Source: Oscheius sp. JU75
Lineage: Eukaryota > Nematoda > Chromadorea > Rhabditida > Rhabditidae
Length of the DNA stretch: 64,000 bases
Direction of reading: 5' to 3'
NCBI GenBank assembly: GCA_037178855.1
Contig: JASJZC010000006.1
Coordinates: 9,838,501-9,902,500 of the forward strand
The translations under genes and the position numbers were made by a program. Positions 34,617 to 45,620 of this stretch are shown one piece after another (the stretch's first letter is position 1; each line of letters opens with the position of its first letter). The notes beneath the pieces are model-generated. The model searched no databases. It had not been told where the DNA came from and worked only from the letters and a program-made list of their open reading frames with translations.

Positions 34617-37600
34617 CTAGAAACTGAAACCGAATATGTTGAGAGTGACCATGAGGATGGAGAAACAGGCCCAGCCGAAGATAGCCAACGGCCAGGCACG
34701 CGATTGGAACGGGCTCGCATTCTTTTTAGGCACCGGGAAGTTCAGCTGGGTTTTGGCGAGCTCACGGGCCCGAAGAACTAGCCAGCACGGGATGACGAAT
34801 TGAACTCCTACGCCTGAAATTTTTTTTTTTTTTTGACGAAAATTTAAAAAAAAAAATACCAGGGTAACTGCCAGTAACCGAGGCCAAGAGAAGGACATTG
34901 TCGGTGAAGAGACTGATGAGAGTCGGCAGACCAATTGTCAGAGCTGGGATGATCAAATCGGTGATTTTTGTCTTAAAACATGAGGTTATCTCCAGCGGAT
35001 ATGGACTAGTTTGAAGTGAGCCCATGATGCTACTCTGTTTGAATTCGGAGCGCAAAACCCGAAGATTGGGTAAAAAGTGACCATTTCCAATTTATTTTAG
35101 TGATAAAAGACTCACTAATCATCTTTACCAATGTCTCACGAGATAGTGATAACATTTGTCATACGTGGTATACGAACCCGCCCCGTTTTGAATTTTTAGT
35201 CGGAGTGCTAACCGGCTGAGCCACCCGAGAAAGTTCGCTGAATTTTCTCTGGAAATACAGTGAACTTAGATATTGCCCTAGCGCCTTAGGCTTTTTAAAT
35301 AAATTCCAAACCCAGGATCCGAACCCTCGACCCCTCGGACATTAATTGGAAAACTTGCTATTGTGCCATTTGTACAAACCGGTGCAAAACTGTGATTATT
35401 TATATTGGCGATTGGAGTACTGTCATTTCGTGACAGGACCCTTGAAAAAATGATTTACAGCCCTTGTTTATTGAAAATAGATCACAAAAAAAATGTCGGA
35501 AGCCGTGCAAACTGCTCAATCAACCAAGAATGATTGAACAGGATCAAAGCACCATTGACCATTTCCCAAGACATCGGCTCACTCGGAAAATCGCGTTCCC
35601 GAATGGAATTTGTCGTCTTGGGGGAATCGAACCCGTGACCCTCGGATCGCGAATCCAACGCGCTAACCAATACACTACCGAGCGCAACAGAGCCGCGGAA
35701 AGCAGACTTACCGTAGTTCCGCCGGTACGACTCCGGCTCCTCGGGCGGACGTCTTCTTCGCTCTCCTCCTCGTTTTCCAGCAGAGATTCCTCCTCCGTCG
35801 TCAGACCTCCAGGCCAGACCATTCGCTTCAAGACCTTGATGTTGTTGATTAGCGTGATGGCCACGATCGGGTAGTTTGTGGTGAGTGTGAATATAGGAAA
35901 CAGGGCCAGGAAGTGGTCGCAGAAGAAGTAGAAGACACTCGTGTAGTCGTCGTGGAGGAAGTTCAGCGTGTAGACATCCTAAATTTTTATTTTTGGCTGC
36001 AAAAAGTGGACAAATCTAACCAAAACGTGCGAGAAGGCGAACGCTCCGGTGATGGAGAGGGTAAAGTAGAAGGTCATCACTACCGCGTAGACAAGGGACA
36101 GGCGTTGAAAGAGGCCGGATTTTGAGCTGGAAAGGAATGATTTTTTGTTTGTTTCTAGGATGTCAGCCAGAAATTTTCCCCACCCCTTCGAAAAAGGCAG
36201 CCGCGCAACTCGAGCAGAACCAACAGGGGGAACTTTTGTACTTCAAAGGGGAGCCCTTTGAAGTACAAAAGGGGCCCCGCAAAACTTCTGAATCGCAATA
36301 ATCCATTCGATTCGACTCTTTTGAAAAGTTATGGGGCGGAGTTTTGTAAGGAAAAGCAAATCGGACCTAACTGCTAAGCCATGAGCATGGAATTTGAAAA
36401 AAATTGGAAGATTGACTTATACTGTTATATAATGTTTGATATCCTTCGCTTCTTACGGGTCCCGTAACGATTACTTTATTTCCTGCCAAACAGGCACCAT
36501 TTTTAATCTCCCCAGTTCTACTCAGAAAATACTGTTTCCCTTTTTCTCTAATAAACCTATACATACTCGTGTAGTTTGTAAGACGGTCTACCTAGCGAGC
36601 ATCAGATAGATATATATGACACTCTAAGGTTGATGGTTTCCGACGGCAAAAGGTTAGACAAAAGCTATCGTCAAGGTGTGTTACTAGCGCCTCTAGTATA
36701 AAAATTTCGGCTAACCTCATCGGTGTGATAAGTCCTGGCAGGCTGTGGTGGCACATGAAGGCGTAGACCGTCACCCCGAACAGCGAGCCGAATCCGTGAA
36801 CATTTGCAGCCGGAGGATGACCTTCTGCTCCCTTGTCCCAAAGCGAACAGCTGGCCAGGACGATCATCAAGGTGAAGGCTGTCCATCGGGAGACGGTCGT
36901 AGCCAGCTGGATGTACTTCGTCTTCGTGATTCCGGCCACGACCATGGGAGTGCAGACGGCTATGAAGGTGACCACGCAGAGCCGATACACTGAAATTTTT
37001 TGGTTGTCTTCATGCAAAAGAGTTCGAACCTGTGTATCTGTCGAAAAATTTCGGCCAATCCTCGTGACAGGGGTCCGTGAGCTGGCTGACATTCGCGGTT
37101 GCATTTACGGAATGACAGATGATATTCATCATGGATTTCGGGACCGTGGTGGAGTAAATCGCGAGATCACCGAAGAGGTAGACGTTCAGGGCAAAGTAGG
37201 AGAAAATCACACCGACTTTTCCGAGGAATAGCGAAGCCATTTGACTCTAAAAATGAATATTGTGTAAGCTTTTTTTCTCAGCTGAGTAGTTGGATGGTAT
37301 GGCCTGTTTTTCAGCCAATTTGCCGGTCAAATGCAGGCACATTTTCCAGTTTTAGGATTTTCTAATCTACACAGTCGTATCTAGTCTGTTCAAGAAAAAG
37401 AACATAACTTGAATTGCGCGGCACACATTTTCTTGCTTGCGTATCAAAGATTTGCATTGAAGAAATTAGTGCGCAGCCGAAACCTTAAGGCGCGTCCATT
37501 TGAAAAATATAGCATCAATTGTTCACAAATATTTGAATGCCTACAATCTTTTAGTTTTAAATAGGTATATTTTCTTTCGTTAAATAAAATTAGCTTTTTT

Positions 37601-38217
37601 TCACTTTGACCGTCCAAGACATAATTTGTCCGAGTACAACACTGCTGGAACAGAGCTCGGAAGTTTCTATGACGACGCCAGCGCAATCGGTAGGTCTTAC
37701 AGACGACTGTGATATGATCCGAATTGTTTTCCCTAAGCCAATTCTGACATCCATCATGTAGGACCCGACACGAACTGACTCTGTGCTGAAAATGAGAAGA
37801 CTTACAATCTCGACCCGTTCTGTAATCTCAAACGCCGAAGGACCACCCTCGCTTACGACGACATCGTCGTAATCCATATTTTCCTGCTGACTTCGCTTCT
37901 TTTTGGCCGTGAGAGCATTCGCGACCGACAGCGATTCAATGACGAAGGTGGCCGAGACATAACTGGAAATTTTAACAAGTTAAAGACCTGAAATGGGAAA
38001 AACTGACCTGACGAGGCATGAAATTAAAAGAACGACCACACTCAGAGCCCATCCGGCGGATTGGAAGGCTTTGGGGAGGGCAAGGGCACCAGTTCCGACG
38101 ATCAAGTTGAATATGTACAGGAGGCCTACCTGAATTCCGCCATTACCTGCGAAAATTTAAAGAAAAACGTACAGTCGGATTGTAGGAGGCACCGGGCTCT
38201 GCTCCGCCGGCCGGCAT
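34617..38217 (-). CDS. TMEM104: TMEM104-like amino-acid-transporter-family protein
   Basis: Multi-pass membrane protein of the APC/AAAP superfamily, family TMEM104; substrate unknown. Start MPAGGAEPGASYNPT at 38217, then VGLLYIFNLIVGTGALALPK at 38129, which matches human VGLVYMFNLIVGTGALTMPK. Further blocks in order: YVSATFVIESLSVANAL; GGPSAFEITERVEI (human NPFEITDRVEM); MASLFLGKVGVIFSYF with YLFGDLAIYSTTVPKS; VAGITKTKYIQLATTVSRW; EGHPPAANVHGFGSLFGVTV with YAFMCHHSLPGLITP; DVYTLNFLHDDY; LFPIFTLTTNYPIVAITL; an acidic and Arg-rich loop (LLENEEESEEDVRPRSRSR); and the last exon VQFVIPCWLVLRARELAKTQ. The stop TAG is at 34619-34617. Intron 1 is 43 nt, while later introns hold tRNA-like elements and a perfect hairpin. 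It converges on TIM29 with 168 bp between stops. Confidence 0.93.
35165..35230 (-). repeat. tRNA-derived element, CTCAGTCGG family (TMEM104 intron)
   Basis: Minus strand: GGGTGGCTCAGCCGGTTAGC, ACTCCGACTAAAAATTC, then box B CGGGTTCGTATACC. Shares the 5' 26 nt almost exactly with the 27.3 kb element. Confidence 0.6.
35615..35700 (-). repeat. tRNA-like sequence (degenerate, TMEM104 intron)
   Basis: On the minus strand there is a box A (GGTAGTGTATTGGTTAGCGC), a good 5-bp anticodon stem TTGGA/TCCGA with loop TTCGCGA (anticodon would be CGC) and box B GGGTTCGATTCCC, but no matching acceptor stem. I call it a tRNA pseudogene or SINE head, not a functional tRNA. Confidence 0.55.
36233..36271. repeat. 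Perfect 18-bp hairpin in TMEM104 intron
   Basis: CTTTTGTACTTCAAAGGG, a GAG loop, then its exact reverse complement CCCTTTGAAGTACAAAAG. No mismatch in 18 pairs, so it is either recent or selected. Confidence 0.8.
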
Positions 38218-39371
38218 GTCGACGAAAAAAGTGCTCTCAGTGGCGGGGGAACCCTGAACTCACCAGACCGTTATCTGTAACAAGATAAGTGTGGACAAGT
38301 GCAAGAGAATAAGAGCTAAATGAGTAGGAAATAGGTCTAAAACTTAGAAGCGGATTTTTCAGACTGCGAAAGGGTAGAAAACTTCATACTTTTATAATAT
38401 TTAGATGTTAGCCGTCTAGATTCCTTCTAAAACGCTTTTTAAAGTAATCAGGTCTTGCATCTCTTTGTAACTGCCTCGATTTTCTACGAAAACTTTGGAA
38501 ATTCCATTAAGTCTGTTCAAAATAATAGAGCATTTTTCAAGCAGTCGCGCCAAAAAAACGCGTCATTTTGATCCTTTCAAATGAAATTTTCAACCTATAT
38601 TTCCCTCATTTTTCGCTGCTTTTCCTACACATTTCGATTGTTTTTTGCGTGTAAACGATGCAGATTACACTGTTTTTCACTTAGAGAAAAAAAAGGAATT
38701 TTCGGAGAGAACCAGAGAAATTACTTTTGAAAGTGTTTGAATTGTCACGTGTTTTTAGCTCCGACGGGTTGTGCATGCTCGAAACAGCCGAAAGTTTTGG
38801 AGAAAAAATGACTTCGTACAAGGTACATGCGCCGCCCTTTTGAAGATTTCAGACTTGGATTGACAGCCTAACTGGATAAAGTGATTGAATTTCAAAGCTT
38901 CAAGCCTTATTAAGCTGCACTTTTGGATCTCTGAAACTGAAAACGCAGTCGCAATTCCCGAAAAATGTCAGCCATTCAACCCACGCCCAGGTCGACTCTG
39001 CTTCCCAAAAAAATCTTATTGTAAAAAGCTCTGAAATTCAGGATTTTCAGCCCGTCATTGATGGGAATACACGTGCCTTCCAGAATCAAATATGCATTAA
39101 CCTGCAATAAACGGGTCCAAGAAATCGGAGAATGGCGCAAAAAGGGAAGCAGACCGCCAGGCTGTTTATGGCCAGCACATAGTATAAACAGAGACATGAT
39201 GCGGCTAGAAACCGTGAAAACAACTTGTCATAACAGCTAAAAAAATATTTATCGATTAAAACCGAAGGCACAGGACTAGATAAAATAGGAATGGAAGATA
39301 AAGCTGAGCAATGGGACTAGGAAAAATAATGAGATCCAGTTAGTGACTAGAGTGTGACAATGTACACAAGT
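38218..39371. other. Stretch between TMEM104 and the DHHC gene
   Basis: Contains no confident gene. On the minus strand at about 39240-39110 a frame with a hydrophobic segment (LAASCLCLYYVLAINSLAVC) is followed by a GTTAATG donor-like site, and a second frame runs at 39104-38976. This could be a 3' exon of the DHHC gene, but I found no in-frame join. Confidence 0.4.
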
Positions 39372-41624
39372 TTATAAGAGCTTACTGCGGATTTGGAACA
39401 GATTATTGGCTATTTGTGGGGTCAACACCGGCATCTCCCAGACCATCGGCACGAGGAAATTGAAGTACCAGTGCTTCCCGAAGACTAGGCGAAATCGTTC
39501 GCTCACATTTTCACTGGAAATGATGTTTTCAAGCCTAAAAAAGTTCGAAAATTACCCGTCCCCGTCGAAAGCCTCCCTCATGAGGGCGCTGTGGTATTCG
39601 TACATTGTGTAGCCATAGTACGTGTAGTAAATCTGAGCATGTTAGTGAGAGAAAATGGCGAGAGACGGACCTGCATTCCGAGAAAACCAAGAGCTCCTAG
39701 CAATGAGGCTACGCAGAAGCAGAACAGGGAGGCGGAGGCTGCTGTATGCCAGTCGGTGTATGAAAGGAACCATTGGGCGATGGCTAGCGGTCCGAAAAGA
39801 CGGGTCCAGCCCCAAGGGAGACTGAAATTTTGGGATGAAGGCTGGCGAAAACGTTTAAAGCGAGCGCATACCGCTAGTACACTAGCCCTATCGCTAAGTA
39901 CATTAAGAGCATTCGTGTGCCTCTTGGAAATTCTCCGCGAGCTTTGATCCGCATGGCTCAGTCGGTTAACACTCCGATTACAAAACAAGAAAAGGCCGAA
40001 TCTATTCATAAAACACCCTCGGAAGGAGTTTTGCGTCTCTTGTTGGGTAGGAATAATCTTTTTTTTTGTTTTACTTTTCCCTGCTCTTAGAAAATGTGGG
40101 TCATGCCTGTCGCAAATCGGCCAGATGCATATGGGCTGACATACTAGTTGTCGATGGAACAAGCATCCCCAAAAGTGCTTTCAAACCCTGAAATTATTTA
40201 AACTAGGCTTCTTATGCCCGTTCTGGCGAGTGAAGTTCGTGTTCCGGTTGCTTATTGGACAACAATCGGGTCAGTTCTAATTCTCCAGGCGTTTCACGAC
40301 CGGTAGTCACTTCAGCAAAATTATTGTGATTTCCAACTAAAAAAAAACTATGTCCAAAAGGCTATAAATGCGTTAAAATCCAAGAAAGACTACTTTTTAA
40401 GTCTCTACTAGTTTACGGGAAGAGAAGAGGCACAAAATCCTTGCACGGAAGTCATGGGTCCTTTTTAGATTAGATTAGATTAGAATATTCATTTGTCCAG
40501 ATGGATTGGGCGAAGAAAACAACAAAAACTCACAAAGTGCTATCCAAGGTGACCACATATTCTCCGAAATAGCGCAAAACGACGAGGAGACTGATGACGA
40601 CCCAGAAGAGGAAGGTGATAAAGAAGCGTTGGTTCCCGAGACCGACACAGCCACCGGTCTAAAGAACTTTTCATGGGGAAGAAAGGACAACTCTCACGAT
40701 GAAACAGTGATGATCCTTGCGAAGAACGCACATGTTGCAGAGGGGGCAATGATGGCTCCTGGCATTGAAAAAGTTTAAGCACAAAACGATAGAAACACCT
40801 CATAGGAGCTTCCCGATTGCAGGTGAGGCAGAATTTCCCGTTTTCTATTCGGCGGCCCTGGCTGTCGACTTTGACCACGACGCCGGTGTAGTGGTCAACT
40901 TCGGTTGTGAAAGGCTGGTCATCCTGGCTATGGCGACAGAGATCGGCCACACAGGACTGGCGCTGCCAATGTGAGACACAGTTAAATCTGTAAAAGAAGT
41001 TGGTGAAGGGGTAGGGACTGCTTTTTTGATCTTGTAGTGCGCAGCAACTCAAAATTGCCTCTGGTAGTAAGTCGATACGCAGCTCGTTCGTATAAAGAGA
41101 CAGAAACATTGCGGGTAGACAGGTTTTTTGAATTTTGGCGGCGGAATTTCGAAAATTTCGAATTCCAGTTTCTTTTTGCATTTTTCGGTAATTTATAGTC
41201 ATCTTTCTCGAGTTCTAGGTATGTCCAATTGTTTTCCAATCTTTCCACAATGTAACTGTCCCTTTAACGAGCTGGTGCGCACTCAAAACTCAAGGCAAAT
41301 AGAGAAATCTCACTTGGAAAAGTGCTGGAAAAGGTACAAGTTGAGCACAATCATAAATACGAGAAAATTCGCGATGCAGGACCAGAAAAAGGGTTCGTAG
41401 TCGGCGCGCTGGGGCAGGGCGACGTAGATGCAGGCATAGTAGCAGGCCACTATCATGAAAATCTAAATTTTCAACTTTTGAAAGAGCGAAAAAGAGCTTA
41501 CCACAAAGCCTAGACCGCCCCACATTGCTAGAAAGTCGCCAATCTTTTGGTAAAGCTTGATCAGCTAAAAAAGGGTTATTTGCTAGGTCAAAAACAACCA
41601 ACTAACCCTCATTCCGACGCCCAT
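39372..41624 (-). CDS. DHHC palmitoyltransferase
   Basis: Protein S-acyltransferase that attaches palmitate to cysteines, in a Golgi or endomembrane. Exons on the minus strand start at 41624-41607 and 41564-41502 (LIKLYQKIGDFLAMWGGLG), 41462 onwards (IFMIVACYYACIYVALPQR ... ANFLVFMIVLNLYLFQ), about 40990-40804 with the first zinc-binding part (KFCLTCNREAPMR), then SHHCPLCNMCVLRKDHHCFI containing the catalytic DHHC, TGGCVGLGNQRFFITFLFW and LLVVLRYFGEYVV. Further exons carry TM segments (LFGPLAIAQWFLSY, ASLFCFCVASLLGALGFLG) and YYTYYGYTMYEYHSALMREA, ending near QIANNLFQIR. The C-terminus is uncertain: a stop lies at 39372, but a GTAAGC donor there suggests another exon. A TTTTAG acceptor lies about 125 bp after the ANKRD49 stop, so an operon is likely. 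An upstream in-frame ATG at 41699 would add 25 residues. Confidence 0.85.
39945..40010 (+). repeat. tRNA-derived element, CTCAGTCGG family (DHHC intron)
   Basis: CCGCATGGCTCAGTCGGTTA followed by ACACTCCGATTAC, the same head as at 27.3 and 35.2 kb, here on the plus strand. The B box is lost. Confidence 0.55.
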
Positions 41625-41784
41625 TCTGTCCCTACCGCCTCCAATGAGATCGCCCTCTAAAATTTTGTTAAAAGTCATCGAAAGAGGTCGCGATATCATG
41701 AGAAAAACACCAGAAGAACCAAGAAAAGGATCAAAAAAAACATTTTAACAGAAACCGAAAGAAACAATAAGTAAAAGGAAAATG

Positions 41785-42681
41785 CTACCGCGTGAGGTGA
41801 TCACTGAGAAGTTCATACACGTGCTTATTCGATCGTCGGGCCAGCATTAGTGGCGTATCACCTGCTCCGCTGATTATTCCGGCGTCGATGCCTGAAATAT
41901 TTTTTTGCACTGAAAAGGGGGGCCAGAAACCTGGAGCCTGGAGCAAATAGCGGACTGATTGCAAAATGTCATCAGGATTCTCGGAACTGCTGTTCACGGC
42001 GAGATGTAATGCCTGGAAACGGGCTTGGAAAAAAATAGGAAATCTCATACCGAGACGTTGCCATTCGAAACAGCGTTTGCGTTGACTTTGTGAGATAGAA
42101 GACGCGCGATGATTTGGAAGTTTGCCCAATTTGCTGCCGAGAGCAGCGGCGTCCAGCCGTCCGAGGTCCTGGCTTCGGCATCAGCTCCATTTTCTAGCAA
42201 AAACGAGATCACGTCCAGGTGATTCATGTAGGCAGCTCGGTGCAGGGCCGTATAGCCATCTTTGTCTTGAACCTGAGCAGGGAAACTGGGGGAAATGGAA
42301 TCAAATCTCACATTTAGGTAGGAAGAATCCTCGTCCAGAAGCTCTTTGACTAAGTCCAGCTTGCCCTCTTCGGCAGCTGTCAGAAACCGTTCGAATGGAT
42401 CTAAAACTGTTGTTTTAGGAAGAAGTTTATGGGAAAATTACCGTCATCGTCCTTTTCAATGCCAGCCTCGTCGTCCTGCCAGGCAGAAACGAACATCCCG
42501 GGATTCCTGGTCTTTTCCTCTGCCAGTTTAGCTAGAAACTCTGACTATAAGAAGAAATTTACACGACTGATTGAGCAAAGCTGACCGATGGATTCAGCGG
42601 ATTGAAATCGTCCTGTCCGACTGTTAGAAAGTCGTATTCTGATGTGCTAATCGATCCATTTTCTTGCTCCGACGTGTTCAT
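41785..42681 (-). CDS. ANKRD49: ANKRD49 homologue (ankyrin repeats)
   Basis: Small ankyrin-repeat protein; the human protein is nuclear and linked to spermatogenesis and autophagy. Exons 42681-42586, 42544 to about 42442, then four more to the TAG at 41787-41785; about 235 residues. An acidic N-terminus (NTSEQENGSISTSEYDF) precedes FLTAAEEGKLDLVKELLDE, then four repeats: DGYTALHRAAYMNHLDVISF, NGADAEARTSDGWTPLLSAA, NAVSNGNVSALHLAV and GAGDTPLMLARRSNKHVYEL. These match human ANKRD49 DEYTPLHRAAYSGHLDIV, DGWTPLHSACKW and TAFDIARR. Head-to-head with PDRG1 (268 bp between ATGs) and followed at operon distance by the DHHC gene. Confidence 0.9.
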
Positions 42682-42949
42682 GTCCTGAAAAATACCGTGT
42701 TTATTACGAAAATACGTAAAATGGAAGGCAGTTGAAGATAAAAGTAGGCCCAGAAAGGTAGGGAATTGATGAATCAATCCTTCTTACTTAATCTATGACT
42801 ACTTGATTGAAGGGTTACGGTAACTGCTAGTAAAAATACGTAATTGCGTGACATTTTTTGGCTGACTAAATCTTCATTTCTGTTCACTTCATCCTGTTTT
42901 CCCCCTAATATTTCCTCGAAAAAGTATCACTAATGTGGTTCCAGATACG
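42682..42949. promoter_or_regulatory. Candidate bidirectional promoter between two operon-like clusters
   Basis: 268 bp separate the divergent start codons of ANKRD49 (-) and PDRG1 (+). Acceptor-like sites lie close to both ATGs (TTTTTCAG on the minus strand, GTGGTTCCAG on the plus strand), leaving under 250 bp for shared promoter elements. Confidence 0.5.
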
Positions 42950-43414
42950 ATGTCAGATAGCGAGAAGTATCAAAAACCTACAGAGACTATTGTGGCCCAA
43001 GTAGCCGAGCTCCAATTGCTGGCTTTGAGGTTTATTTATACTTTTCTGCCAAGATAACGCTGTTTCCAGAGTTCAAGACCAAAAGCGAGCCTTAATCGCG
43101 CTGGACGAGCGACGACAGAAGTTACGAGAAGCAGAAAGTGTTCTTCGGAAAGATTCCAAACAAGTTAGCCCATTTTTAGCCACTCTCAAAACGATATTTA
43201 GGAGAAAAATGCCTGGGTTTGTGTTGGAGAGACGACGTTTCTACAATTCCCTACGGAAACCGTTGCAAATTTCTTGGCCGACGATCGCAAAGTTGTAGAA
43301 GAGACGATTGTAGAGACGGACAAGGATCTCCGCATTGGAATGGACGAGCTTTTAAAGAAGGAAGGGAACAAAGATCTGGCGCAGCGTGGATTCAACCTCA
43401 AACCGGTATCCTAG
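42950..43414 (+). CDS. PDRG1: PDRG1 homologue (prefoldin-like, R2TP/URI complex)
   Basis: Prefoldin-like subunit of the PAQosome (R2TP-URI). Three exons: 42950 to about 43029, about 43072-43163, and about 43201-43414. About 125 residues, as in human PDRG1 (133). N-terminal helix (AQVAELQLLALRVQDQKRAL, LDERRQKLREAESVL), the beta-hairpin segment AWVCVGETTFLQFPTETV (human VMVCFGNMFIKMPHPETK), a second helix, then the conserved C-terminus QRGFNLKPVS (human LKGFNLNPL). First gene of a three-gene plus-strand cluster. Confidence 0.85.
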
Positions 43415-43560
43415 GACATTTTTTTGTTATGTGATGTTATCTTATGTTGATTTCGTGCATAAAAATACGGGTAGACTTGTGTTGCTCATCTTTGGTTCAG
43501 ACCAAAACGTTATTTTCTCCTCTTAGCCTCGGTGTTTGATGTTTTCAAGAGTCTTTAGAC

Positions 43561-44390
43561 ATGTCCATCCAGCAAATTTACGTGATAAACAAAGCAGGAA
43601 GTATGATTTATGATTGGATAGCCAAGTCCGATGCGGTTAGTCACTGTTTATACCTCTTTTACGAGCTATTTTTGTTAGCCCGAAGTCGAACGACGATGTA
43701 CATTTCCCTTGGAGCACGTTTTAGAGGAGAACAATAGCAAAATACTTGTGGTTTTCGGGGAGAAAGAAGGCGTCAAAGTGCGCTACTCAATCTCAGCAAT
43801 CAACGGGCACAAGGTCGAAGACGCGCATTTCATAGTGGACAAAAACCGATTCAGCGTGCTGTCCTACCTGGAAAAAGAGGAAAATTATCCTGTATGAGTT
43901 TTTTCATTCTGTTTACACCACAAATTTCCAGGTAATCATAAAATTTGCCCCGCCTACACTTTCCGCCAACGAAAAGATCTCCCTAGCTTCGATGTTTTAC
44001 TCTCTTTTCGCCATCGCCGTTCAGCTGAGTCCCGTTGCCAAAAGCTCCGGGATTGAAGTTCTGGAGACGAGCCAGTTTCGTCTCAGTTGCCTTCAAAGCC
44101 GGACGGGTATCCTTCTCGCCCCTTTTACCTACAAGCTTTTTTAGGCGTCAAATTTATAGTTGTGACTGCCGCTGGGGCAGCAATCCCCGTCGAGTCCTTT
44201 CTCAACAAGCTCTACGAGTTGTATGCTGATTACGCGCTGAAGAATCCCTTTTATACTAACGACATGCCTATCAGGTGTTTTTTTACACCTTCCCTATAAA
44301 GTTCAAGGTTTCAGATGCGAGAAATTCTACGAAGGCTTCCAGGCGCTGCTGGACAAGGTGGAGAAAAGTAACGGCGCCGTAACGATTTAG
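43561..44390 (+). CDS. TRAPPC4: TRAPPC4 homologue (TRAPP complex subunit 4, synbindin)
   Basis: Core subunit of the TRAPP Rab1/Rab11 exchange-factor complexes. Exons 43561-43635, 43679-43892, then from about 43932, 44145 and 44313 to the TAG at 44388-44390; about 220 residues as expected. Blocks: MSIQQIYVINKAGSMIYDW, the PDZ-like insertion of synbindin (PLEHVLEENNSKILVVFGEK, GHKVEDAHFIVDK), LSANEKISLASMFYSLFAIA, SSGIEVLETSQFRLSCLQSR, GVKFIVVTAAGAA and ELYADYALKNPFYTNDMPIR. A GTCTTTAG acceptor ends 2 nt before the ATG, 147 bp after the PDRG1 stop. Confidence 0.95.
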
Positions 44391-44511
44391 CATAATTCAC
44401 CTCGTTTTATGAATGAAAGAACTTTTTTACTTGCTTTGTATGTTTATCTACCTGTTTATCGGTGTAATTTTTGCAAGTTCGGTGATTTTCCATTATCTTG
44501 GAGCAGTTTAG

Positions 44512-44828
44512 ATGCAAGACCCAGCTCTAGCCTTCCTAAGCAAAGTGCCCGATCAGTGCGGTTACCTCGTGATTGTCGACGGGGCTGTTGTCAAGGTATT
44601 TTGCCTATTTTACTTCAACCAAATCACGAAAATTTCCAGTCTGACGGCGATTTGGCAAACCGCGAGACGATGGCTCTCGTGGCCGAAAAGATGGCGAACC
44701 TAATGCGCTTCAACTTCCCCGGCAACAGCTACAAGCAGCTCCACGTGCAGTATCCGGACCACACGATCGTGCTCGAATTTAGCGGCAAATATCTCTTCGT
44801 CCTGAAGAAGAAGACCTCCCGTGCCTAG
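44512..44828 (+). CDS. LAMTOR4: LAMTOR4 homologue (Ragulator subunit)
   Basis: Subunit of the lysosomal Ragulator complex that anchors Rag GTPases for mTORC1 signalling. Two exons: 44512 to about 44595 (LSKVPDQCGYLVIVDGAVVK) and about 44640-44828 (SDGDLANRETMALVAEKMAN, NFPGNSYKQLHVQYPDHTIV, GKYLFVLKKKTSRA); about 90 residues. Human counterpart: ERIPDQLGYLVLSEGAVL, SSGDLENDEQ, FKRLSVVFGEHTLLV and RVFVVKRQ. The ATG directly follows a GCAGTTTAG acceptor, 121 bp after the TRAPPC4 stop. AATAAA at about 44876 ends the cluster. Confidence 0.92.
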
Positions 44829-45620
44829 ACAAGAGTTTCAGACATTTCTATTTTCTATATTTGTACAGCGGAGTCAATAAAGAGGACCTCTTTCTTCTCT
44901 TATCTACCTCAAAATGACAGCTTGTTCACGGCCGAGAAACATCGACAAAGTTGGCTATTCTGCGTTTGGGGCTAAAATTCTTGTAAATCTATCTACTTCG
45001 CCTCAAGAACCTGTCCCATGCCCTATTCTTCTCGAAATAGCTTGTCTGAAGAGTTTGTCAGCTGCGAGAGTCGAACCCGGATCGGGTGGTTCGTAACAAT
45101 ACGCCAACTTTACCGCTAAAACTTTCAAGTGCTGAAATGTTGTTCGGTCACTGCAAACTCCTAAATATGATAGAATAATCTTATTCAGCTCAGAAATCGT
45201 ACGAAGTGGTATAGTGTGTTCAGGGACTGGCGGCATACAGTAGATTGGGGTGAAGTACTTTGTGAAAGGAACGAGAAAACTGCGAAAATCCGCTGTTAAA
45301 GGGCAGGCGCGGCGGGTCTCAAGAGGAAACATCCTACAGTATACCGTCAGTTAACCTGTTCCTGAACAGACTACCTTACAAAAAGCTCGGATGAGATCGA
45401 ACCTCTGGTCCTACTTATACAATCTTCACAAAAAGATACAGAGAGACAAAGGGACTCTTCCAAAAGTTCGTTTATTAGGATTGCTAACAAAACTTCAGAG
45501 TGAGAGTGTCACGAGTAGATAGAAACACGATAAGTTTACAACTGATTGACATAGTCGGAGTGACATTGAAGGGCAAATCTTTAGTTGTGACGTATTTCCT
45601 TCCTCTCCATGTGCACATTG
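44829..45620. other. Intergenic stretch between convergent genes
   Basis: Contains the polyadenylation signal of the LAMTOR4 cluster and a minus-strand tRNA-like remnant at about 45060-45130 (GGGTTCGACTCTCGCAGC). No gene seen. Confidence 0.5.

Noticed and set aside
35615..35700. Functional tRNA-Ala(CGC)
   Set aside because: Anticodon stem and T-loop are good, but the acceptor stem does not pair and it sits in an intron with other repeats.
38976..39271. Hydrophobic minus-strand frames downstream of the DHHC gene
   Set aside because: Could be a last TM exon of the DHHC protein, but the only donor (phase 1) does not match the acceptor frame.
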